From NCBI GenBank assembly GCA_021613335.1, contig JAJTWR010000263.1, positions 974,001 to 1,038,000 on the forward strand: DNA of 64,000 bases, read 5' to 3'. Below are positions 56,601 through 64,000 of the stretch, one piece after another. The notes beneath the pieces were generated by a model that saw nothing but the letters and a program-made list of their open reading frames with translations, had not been told where the DNA came from and ran no database searches. The translations under genes and the position numbers were made by a program. Source of the stretch: Whitmania pigra (lineage: Eukaryota; Annelida; Clitellata; Hirudinida; Haemopidae). The number at the start of each line of letters is the position of its first letter. The first letter of the stretch is position 1.

Positions 56601-59600
56601 AGCGTCGTTGACTTAAATCTCCTCCCCTTTTTTCCGTCTATCTATCTCTCTTTCTCTTGCTTTTTAACGCACGCTATTATTAATTAGGCGATTAATTTTT
56701 CATTACTCCCATTCTGAGGAACCTTGAGCAACGCGACATCAGACTTGAAAGATCAAAAAAATGATTAAAAAAACTAGAAAAAAAACTAAACCCATTCAAA
56801 AGCCGTTTAAATTATTCAGCAGATTTGAAAAAAACAGAAATTGGGACACTCGGGAGCCAAAAAAGCCCACGCTCCCCGAGAGGATGTTGGCCAACCCCAA
56901 CATAAACCCCCTCATTTATCATTTCTGACCATAACAGGTGCGCAGTCTCTTTCTCCATTTATCTCCAATCTCATCAAGGAGGAATTTGCTGCGCGAGCCT
57001 CTGCCATCGGATCAAGGTCACGACCTCTGACCCTCATGAAAGCTTCTTAATTCTCCTCATAACGACTTCCATCGCCCATAAACCCCAACCCCCCCCGCCT
57101 CCACCTTGGTTGCCATTGGAGCTGAACCACCTACGTTTCCTTCGCCTTCGCTGATTGCATGGATGGAGTTGAAATTGTGCAATTCTATGACGAAGACGAC
57201 GACGACGATGATGATGATGATGATGGCGATGATGGTGATGGCGATGAAGTTGAGGATGATATAAACTAGATTTCCCAATATTTGACGTCCAGTTTGCAGC
57301 GGCAACAAAAATGGCGGGAACTGATAATTCCACCAATAAGCTTCAATTACGTGCATTTGCCACCTGGTGAATAAAAATAAAATGACAACAACTCACGTGA
57401 AGAATCAAAACGGAGTAATTTCTTCATGATCGGTTGAATGTCGTTCGAGAGAACTTTCTGAGTTTTAGCATCACCACCATCATCATCAGCACCGCCATTA
57501 TTATCATCATCAGCACCATCACCACCGCCGCCATCGTCGTCGTTGTCGTCGGCCGTCGATCTTATGGATTCAGTCTATTGACAAAGTGAAGTTCGTCCGA
57601 ATAAATAAACAATCGCTTCCATGGCAACGTTGAACAATCACCTTCGAATCTACAGACGATATGTTCTGGTTTCCTCCGTAATTCTTCATTGACAGCGCCA
57701 ACATGCGCAGCTGAAAGATGTGTAAAAGTAAACTCGAGGATGGATTTGAAAAAGATTTTCGAAGCTACCTGATCGTGGCACATTGCTCTCTGGAGGTGTT
57801 TGAGGTAAGAGTCTTCACCTTCGCTGTGGATGGAGACATATTATTCCACAGGTGGAATTAAATATTGATTGAATCTCAAAGTGAATAGAGTTAAATAAAT
57901 AAACAGAAGATTGATTGACCACCTCATCTGACGCCTCATTTCTAAAATTCTTTGAAACTTCTCCTTCAGATGAGCGATTGTACTGGAGTTACAGACGACC
58001 TTGTTGATCTGGAAAACAGGTGAGATACCAAACTAACATTAATCCAGGTCGACCCAAACAACCCAGATCCGTTATTTTGGTTGCAATGTTTGCATCGCGC
58101 TCAATTTCAGCCAGAAGGAAAAAAAATCACTTTTTTATGGAGGCAACAAAACCACCATCATCATCATCATCACCATCATCATCGCCGACATCATCACCAT
58201 CTACTTCATCATAATCATCGCCATCGTCGTCGCATCACAAGTCGAACAAATTTTTGCAAGAATGTGATGAGTTACAATGCGGCTGAAGCAGGATATATTG
58301 GGTGGGATGTAGATTTCGAGGCTGCGCTTCCTGAGCGGAGAGTAGGAATGGGTGGGGATAGCCATGCACTCGCACACGTGGACCTGGTCCTCTCGTCTGT
58401 GATTCCAGCGGAGCAACCTGGTCACGGAGGTTTGCACCATCTGCCTGCTACCCTGCACCTCGCAACTCTGTCGAGTTTCAAAATTCATTGCGATAAGTCG
58501 ACGACTGCGAAAGGATTTTCGAATAGAACCAGATTGATGGCAATAAGTGAATGCATTAAGCGCTCCTTGGAATGCATTTCTTGAGTGAAAAAAATTACAA
58601 TTGATTACAATATGTCCTCTGAAAAAAAGCAAGGAAGTGACCTTCCGACTGAGGAAGCAGGACTGAGCGTCCAATATCGAGTAGAACCGGGAAATGGCGC
58701 TTCTGTGATTTCTGTTCATTTTCTGGGACAAAACGTAGGAAACTCTCGTTTGAAAACAAATATTTTCGCCGAGGTTGTCGAGGCAAACAAAGAAACTTCT
58801 CCGAACCTGGGTTATTTTCGGTACGATGTCGTTGTTGAAAGCATCCAACATGGCGTCTATACTGCACAGTTCGAGTACGTAGTCGTTGTGCCGGTGCAAA
58901 TGGGGCACCAGGGCCGGTTCGCATTCGGCAGGTTGGACTTTGTTCATCTGCACTATTTTCGTGCACGATCCTTCTATGTCCGGCAGCTGGAAAAACTCAT
59001 CTTGTACCTGGAATGAAGCGAGAAATGAGACGTGGAAGTTGACAGGAAAGTAAGGGAAGATAATGACCGCAAGGAAACCGTCGATGGAACTAGAGAGAAC
59101 TTGTTGAAGATCTGAGATGGTCATGCAAATTGTTCTTGCGTGTTTCTTCTCCGATGCCAGCTTCGTCAAAGCGACGACAGATGTTGACGTAATGTAAGAC
59201 GACATTTCCTCGTAAGCCTATTCATTATTCATTAGCCTATTATAATATTAATAATTATGATAATTGCTTACGTGCTTAAGTGCAATTAGAGATGTCACCT
59301 TAGATTCTACGGAGACTTGGTCGTGGAATTTGCTGAAAATTCTCAGGAATATCGGCGTCTCGCGGCAGCATTTGAATCGTCTGCGTGAAAACAAAGCACC
59401 TTCTTTTAGAGATGAAAAACAGCAACCGCGACCCACAAACTAAAAATCTGCACGACTTCAAGAGGAACACGTTGAAGCTATTGTGACAAGGAAATTCTGT
59501 TCGCCACAGCGTTCAGTACAGTTTGCATACTCACTGGTCAGCAGTGGCACCAAGGATGGACTTGTAGTGCTCCACCGTGGATTCTGCCACGTCTCTGAGA

Positions 59601-61473
59601 CAGAGTGCAAACTTGGAGTAGGCACAACTGAGTTGTTTGAGCAGATTGTCGTCTGCGTGGAAAACCTTTCTTAATAATTAGTGGAAACTTTTTTTAAGGA
59701 AAACAAGAGAGAATGCTCTGAAAGAAGTTCTAAATATTAAAAAAAAAACATTTTTTAAACTCCATTAAACGCGTTAAAAATAAATTAAACTCGAGTAAAG
59801 CAAATAAACGACATAATTTAATTTACGACTGCTCGGTAATAAATTTTCCTGGAAAAAATTTATTCAACGAATCAATAAAAATCAGATCTTTAGACTACTG
59901 CAGTTGCTTAGGATTCCATTTAAGAAAATTCCAGTTTACACTTTCCAAGGTGCAGCTTCAAACCCCGTGGTGGAAAGTAGGTGCATCCCTGAGGATGTGC
60001 TTCCAATATGGCCTTCACCTCAAAATAGCTGGAATTCACCATTGATGGCATCAGAACCGTCATTAAGAACATTCTACGCTTCATTTCTTTGCAAAGACGA
60101 GGAAACTCGAAAAGAATGTTTGAAAATTTCATGCAGAAAATCGTTTAATATTTCTGCTTGAAGATTGATCATTAATATTTAATTAATACTTAACAAGACA
60201 CTTTTTAAGAAGATACACAGCTCTTTCTACTATTGAGATTACCTTGCACGAGTGTGAAGTAAATTATTTATGTAACAGCTACGATGATGATGATGGTGGT
60301 GGTGGCGGTGGTATTCTAATGAATTCTGTTTTTTTTTCTTTTGTTTATGGGCATTAAAAGATTGTAAACTCTTCTTTATTGGATTAAAATAAAATCAGTC
60401 ATAAAAAATAAATAAAATCATAAAATCAACTCGAACATTAACGATGACAGTTTTATCCGAAACGAGTTAAGCAATAAAACCATATTTCAGAATCACATAT
60501 CAGCCGAAGATAAGATATCTTCTCTTCAAAATTAAGCGATCTTATTGGGGCTCGTCATCTTTCAGTGGCGGTCTAAATATCAACCGGTAAAATTGGTAAT
60601 AAATATTACATAGTGCTATCAAAGTAATTAATGAAAATTAAATCAGTGAATTTATTTAATTGAAAAAAAGCTACGAAAAAAGAAGAAGACAGGAGCAGAA
60701 TGCATTTAAATGAGCGTCATTAACATTGAAGAAACAAAAACTGGACCTTTAAGAAGCCAAACTTCTCAAGAGAATCTTAAGATGCAAATTTAAGATGGCT
60801 ACCCCCACCCTATCCATTCATCACCTCGTCAACGTAAAGAAGGAATTAACGCTCCATTGCAATTGAAATTTAGAGTTATTAGGGAAAAAGAGGAAAAAAT
60901 AGTTTAATTTGATAGAAAGAGATTTTATAATTTTCTTGAAGTGATGCAAAGATTTCCTGCTTGCTAATGGTGGATAATGTCATAGTTGGCTGTGATGCGT
61001 TGGCTTAAAGTAATTAAAAACGAGTTAGTTAAAAAGTTCTTAGAGTAGGTTATAGTAATATTACTAACCATAATATCAAATTAAACATTAGTCTAAATAT
61101 TAGGCTGAAAAATAGAGAACATATCTTCAATTAAACATTAGATGTGGAAACTATGGATCAGTAGGTTGATGTAGGTGCTGAGAGCTGTTCCTAACCGCAT
61201 GCATGCGCGCCTCGCGAGCGTTGATAGCTTGGAAAATGATCTCATGTGATAATTTAGACTGCATCAGCATCAACAACAACAATTACAACCACATTGTTGT
61301 TAGCAACACTCACATATTTCAATAAAGTCGAAGAAACCAAAACTCTTCATAGATTTGTCCTCTTCCTCTGGCGTTGAATCAGCCATTGCAGGGTGCTTTC
61401 TGACCGTCAAAAGAGTTAAATCTTTTCAATCCATAGCTTACCTCCGCGACAATTTACTGACATCCGCCATCAT
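49946..61473 (-). CDS. Uncharacterised F-BAR-like protein with long disordered tail and repeated [KR]SxS motifs
   Basis: Thirteen minus-strand exons with matching phases: 61473-61442, 61399-61314, 59652-59535, 59380-59272, 59217-59101, 59007-58807, 58008-57923, 57823-57769, 57710-57642, 57574-57397, 55659-55624, 53203-53003, 52575-49946 (3918 nt, 1305 aa). Residues about 35-330 look like an alpha-helical F-BAR-type dimerisation module: YDNLLKQLSCAYSKFALCLR early, AYEEMSSYITSTSVVALTKL mid, and RHNDYVLELCSIDAMLDAFN, which recalls the helix-4 motif of FES/FER F-BARs. Then come LKEKFQRILEMRRQ coils and an Asp/Gly run. The 876-residue last exon is disordered and basic/Ser-rich, with eight [KR]SxS-type motifs and a His tract (50372-50400). 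F-BAR proteins bend membranes and bind actin regulators; here that role is inference. No kinase, SH2, SH3 or RhoGAP domain follows, unlike FES, FCHSD or srGAP. Overall identity unknown. Confidence 0.75.
53525..53690. repeat. GAT/GGT triplet repeat
   Basis: (GAT)n interspersed with GGTGGT and GACGAC blocks in the large intron between exons 55659-55624 and 53203-53003. All six frames are open through it (poly-Asp, Met, His, Ser), hence spurious ORFs. Confidence 0.95.
53700..55623. other. Intron of the F-BAR-like gene, nothing recognised
   Basis: AT-rich, with ATATT-type simple sequence at 54945-55085. Moderately GC-richer around 54400-54790 with overlapping ORFs on both strands but no splice or family support. 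Confidence 0.5.
56370..56640 (-). other. GC-rich island in an intron, unexplained
   Basis: Clearly GC-richer than its surroundings. On the minus strand an acceptor-like ttttcag precedes an open frame beginning DGSRLDVVQKRLAHRTSAII of about 60 codons to a stop near 56390. The frame cannot join the neighbouring exons (phase 1) without a stop. A piece reading ggcgctataatggctgag resembles the SINE body, so a decayed SINE or an alternative terminal exon are both possible. Confidence 0.3.
59660..61313. other. Intron of the F-BAR-like gene
   Basis: Mostly AT-rich. A GC-richer block at about 59915-60165 is open on both strands (70-85 codons) but has no recognisable family, and no splice sites fit the flanking phase. 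A short GAT/GGT tract lies near 60283-60310. Confidence 0.45.
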
Positions 61474-62505
61474 CGACTCGGAAAACATGAAAATGACGCC
61501 AAACTCTCCAGTCGAGCGCACTCGTTGAAATCGCACGAGAAGGGAGGGAACTGGCGCAGACGATGCTTGCGAAACGCGCGCCTCATTCAACTTCGCTGAG
61601 ACCGAGAATTTGCTGTCGCATAATTTTGAGTAGATTCAGGTGTTTCCGTGTAGAAGAAGAAGAAAAGGATAATGACTTGCCTGCATTAAGGAGGAATGCC
61701 AGCCATAAAAGACCTATGAAACACAGCCACATGACCGTCTATAAAGGACTCATTGGCCGAGGAATCTTTGAGTGGAAAGAGTGGAAATCGCAGTCGATTT
61801 TCTCACTCGATCGGGACTAAATTTGTTGTGCCGAGAATTTGAATACCCTGACTTTTGAAGCATCAATCGAGGCTAACGTTTCAGTTGTGCCAGTGGCTTA
61901 CATTGCGGATATCAGCTAACACGTTGTCAGGTGAATTGCTAATCCTAGCCTTCCTTTCGCTTGAAATCAGCTGATGATCGTCGATAAGCCATGATCGCTA
62001 TCATCATTATCATCGTCGACGTCATCATCGTCGTCATCATCATCAGCTTTGTTATCAAGCCACACGAGATTTACATCCACAGCGGGGGGAATTGAATTCA
62101 GGAATGTTTATTTATTGTTGTAATTAATTAATCATTATTAATTAATACCTCAATTTTTACTGCTTTCTACACTTTTTAGTCATTTTCATCCTTAAACGCG
62201 CCAAGAAATCAATTAAAAGCGAAAACCACACACATCTAAAAGATGAATTTCTGATCGGAAGATCTTATTGAAGAAGATTGGACACATCATCATGGTCATC
62301 GTCGTCGTCCACATCATCATCACAATAAAGTTTGCTAAACAAATCTACACTCGTCGTTGTGCCCGCGTTTTTCTATTCGTGGAATCAGCTAAAACTGGGT
62401 GCTGGCGAGAATGCTAAACTAGATGTTTCGAACAATCCGAGGCAAAATTGGAAGTTCTGCACACTGGTTCCTAAAGATATTCCTATACAGATTGAAGAGA
62501 GCAAC
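61474..62505. other. Spacer between two minus-strand genes
   Basis: Should contain the F-BAR-like gene promoter (right of 61473) and the 3'UTR of the Ser/Asp-rich gene. ATC/GTC repeats at 62000-62045 and 62285-62325. Minus-strand AATAAA near 62108 is a candidate polyadenylation signal for the upstream gene. The + strand ORF at 61563-61820 has no support. Confidence 0.45.
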
Positions 62506-63712
62506 CTACTGTCTTGCATCATTCGTCAGGAGTTTTTTGAGCAATCTGTCAGACTTAAGACCCGTCTGCTTCTCGTATCTTCTCATCTCGCTGGCCAGTG
62601 CTGCGTTACTGCCCTTGTTCGGGTCAAGCGTTCTGCTGGAGGTGAGGAACATTTCTAAGACACTCGGAGATGCGTTGATGTGCAGGAGTTTTGCTGAGGA
62701 CGTGTTCGACGATCGAGACACTTCTCGAGAGAGTCCTCGTTTCTTCGGTTTGTTCGACGAACAACTCGGCAACTTGGCTGCGTATCCGTGATCTTCTCTG
62801 GCACTCGACTGAAAGTGGGAGCTTTCTTTCGACTTGCCACTCTGCTGATTCGCAGAAGATGGCGATTGTGAACTATGACGTGTTTGAATCGCGTTCAGTT
62901 CTCGGTTATCGCTGAAAAACAAGTTCAACAGATCAGCATTTACAAGAGCGTCGTTGTTTGAAGGAGTGTTGTTGTCGTCGTCGTTGGACATCTTGTGCGT
63001 GTCGAGTAGGTCCCTCTCAAAACATGAAGCATCAAAGTCATCCGCATAATTCGAGGTATCTTGATACTCTTTCTTGTCGAAGTTGGCGTATTGTTCGCAC
63101 GAATACGGAGACCTGGATGGTTGAAGAGTGTCTGAAATGGACGGAAAGGCAAATAATACATCTAAACAATTCGTAGCTTCAGGCGATGGAGGTAGACTCA
63201 ATAAACCACAATCATCGAATGCGTACTCATCGCTCCCTGAGATTTTTGACAAGCAGTCCGTTTTTTGAGGACTCTTCTCGAGAAAATCAAAATTTTGAAA
63301 GCTCGGTGTCTGCAGGTCTTTGTGGGTGTTGTAATCGAACTCTTTGAAACTCTTAAGGCCTAGAAAGTCCACGTCTGGTGACAAAACTCCAGACGAATAG
63401 GTGGAACTGTGATCTATGTAACCCTCGTCAGAGTCGAGTTCAGGAAGGCAATTGGATGCGTTTGATATGAGACCCCTGTCTCCTAGAATTGAGATCCACA
63501 AATCATCATCCTGCTCTCCGGATGTTTCCATGTGGAAGGGAGTTTCGAATTTCATGTCGAAAACTGACGGAGACGGACTCGACTGTGATGAAGTGGAGTT
63601 GAGATCTTCCGACGATGCACATTCATCCATGGGAAGAACAAACTCAAACGGAGGCAGAGGAGGAAGAGGGCGGGTTGAGAACATCACGAGACAGAAATGC
63701 AGAATTGAGAAT
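62506..63712 (-). CDS. Unrecognised Ser/Asp-rich protein, 3' exon
   Basis: A single long frame (about 400 codons) that I cannot name. An acceptor-like atttgacag immediately precedes 63712 and the frame is open from it, so this is probably a 3' exon with 5' exons beyond the window. If it is a first exon, the ATG at 63684 starts MFSTRPLPPLPPFEFVLP. The sequence is acidic and Ser/Pro-rich with degron- or activation-domain-like patches (LPELDSDEGYID, SSGVLSPDVDF, LSLPPSPEA). A basic patch follows (KPKKRGLSREVSR), and the end is helical and charged (ASEMRRYEKQTGLKSDRLLK). That composition fits a transcription regulator, but no DNA-binding domain is visible. Internal donors (for example before VSRSS) could splice to an unseen exon. 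Confidence 0.55.
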
Positions 63713-64000
63713 CTGTCAAATAATTAGCCATAATTAACTTCAAATGCTGTTCAAATGGGTTTCAAATCCTGCTGTATGGTTCGAATTCATCATTTTAAGA
63801 GCGACTGAAGTGAACAAAAGATTTGTGCTCGCATATCGACTGATAAAAATCAGGACTATAAAAGGATCTAATCCGTAAGATTTATAAGGGACGCATTCAG
63901 CCAATAAACAACGGAATCAATTCTCAAACTCTGTACATTGTAAAGGCTTTTAAAAATAATCTGCAAGAATTTTAGCAAAGAGAAGCGATTAAATTCAAGT
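63713..64000. other. Right edge, probable intron or 5' flank
   Basis: AT-rich with no coding signal. It either is the intron preceding the 63712 acceptor or, if the ATG at 63684 is used, the promoter of that gene. Confidence 0.4.

Noticed and set aside
58201..59205. A continuous 334-codon frame on the minus strand.
   Set aside because: Only 59205-59101 and 59007-58807 behave as exons; the rest is intron read-through downstream of a good donor at 58806.
61563..61820. 85-codon + strand frame near the F-BAR-like gene start.
   Set aside because: Opposite the gene's probable promoter/5'UTR, with no homology or splice evidence.

Overview
The window is nuclear DNA from an invertebrate animal. Genes are split by GT-AG introns, spacers and introns are AT-rich, and (ATT)n and (GAT/ATC)n arrays and decayed transposons are abundant. 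Gene content (PI4KB, a Kv7 potassium channel, TBL3) is bilaterian. I suspect a lophotrochozoan, perhaps an annelid or leech, but that is an impression and not shown by the sequence. Exon coordinates below were deduced by hand from splice consensus, phase continuity and remembered family alignments. No search was run.

Layout. Positions 3-6189 (+) hold the 3' thirteen exons of phosphatidylinositol 4-kinase beta, truncated at the left edge. Positions 36232-7918 (-) hold a complete-looking 12-exon KCNQ/Kv7 channel (about 815 aa). Its roughly 28 kb of introns contain kilobase-scale microsatellites, a tRNA-derived SINE, a CR1/L2-like LINE between inverted repeats, a telomere-like patch and a 5'-truncated RNase H-bearing LINE followed directly by a second SINE copy. 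Positions 37.0-40.5 kb are a transposon graveyard. A 954-bp hAT derivative with an 8-bp target duplication sits inside an ORF1-like relic, and nearby is a 356-bp hAT-type MITE, also with an 8-bp duplication.

Positions 40.79-42.89 kb (+) hold what I consider the most novel item: a small secreted-protein gene made of a signal-peptide exon and a string of 27- or 33-bp microexons, all in phase 1. One microexon has recently been duplicated together with its introns. A CR1/L2-like LINE follows on the minus strand (44.56-43.33 kb). TBL3, a U3 snoRNP WD40 protein, is complete at 44804-49669 (+) in 22 exons.

Tail to tail with TBL3, 276 bp away, is a 13-exon minus-strand gene (61473-49946, about 1305 aa). 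It has an F-BAR-like N-terminus and a very long disordered tail carrying at least eight copies of a short [KR]S-x-S motif. I cannot name it. Positions 63712-62506 (-) hold the 3' part of an unrecognised Ser/Asp-rich protein.

The genes form no pathway. PI4KB makes Golgi PI4P and Kv7 channels need its product PI(4,5)P2, but that link is general knowledge and not implied by adjacency. No CRISPR, operon or prokaryotic feature is present, and no functional tRNA or rRNA gene was found. tRNA-like sequence occurs only within SINEs.
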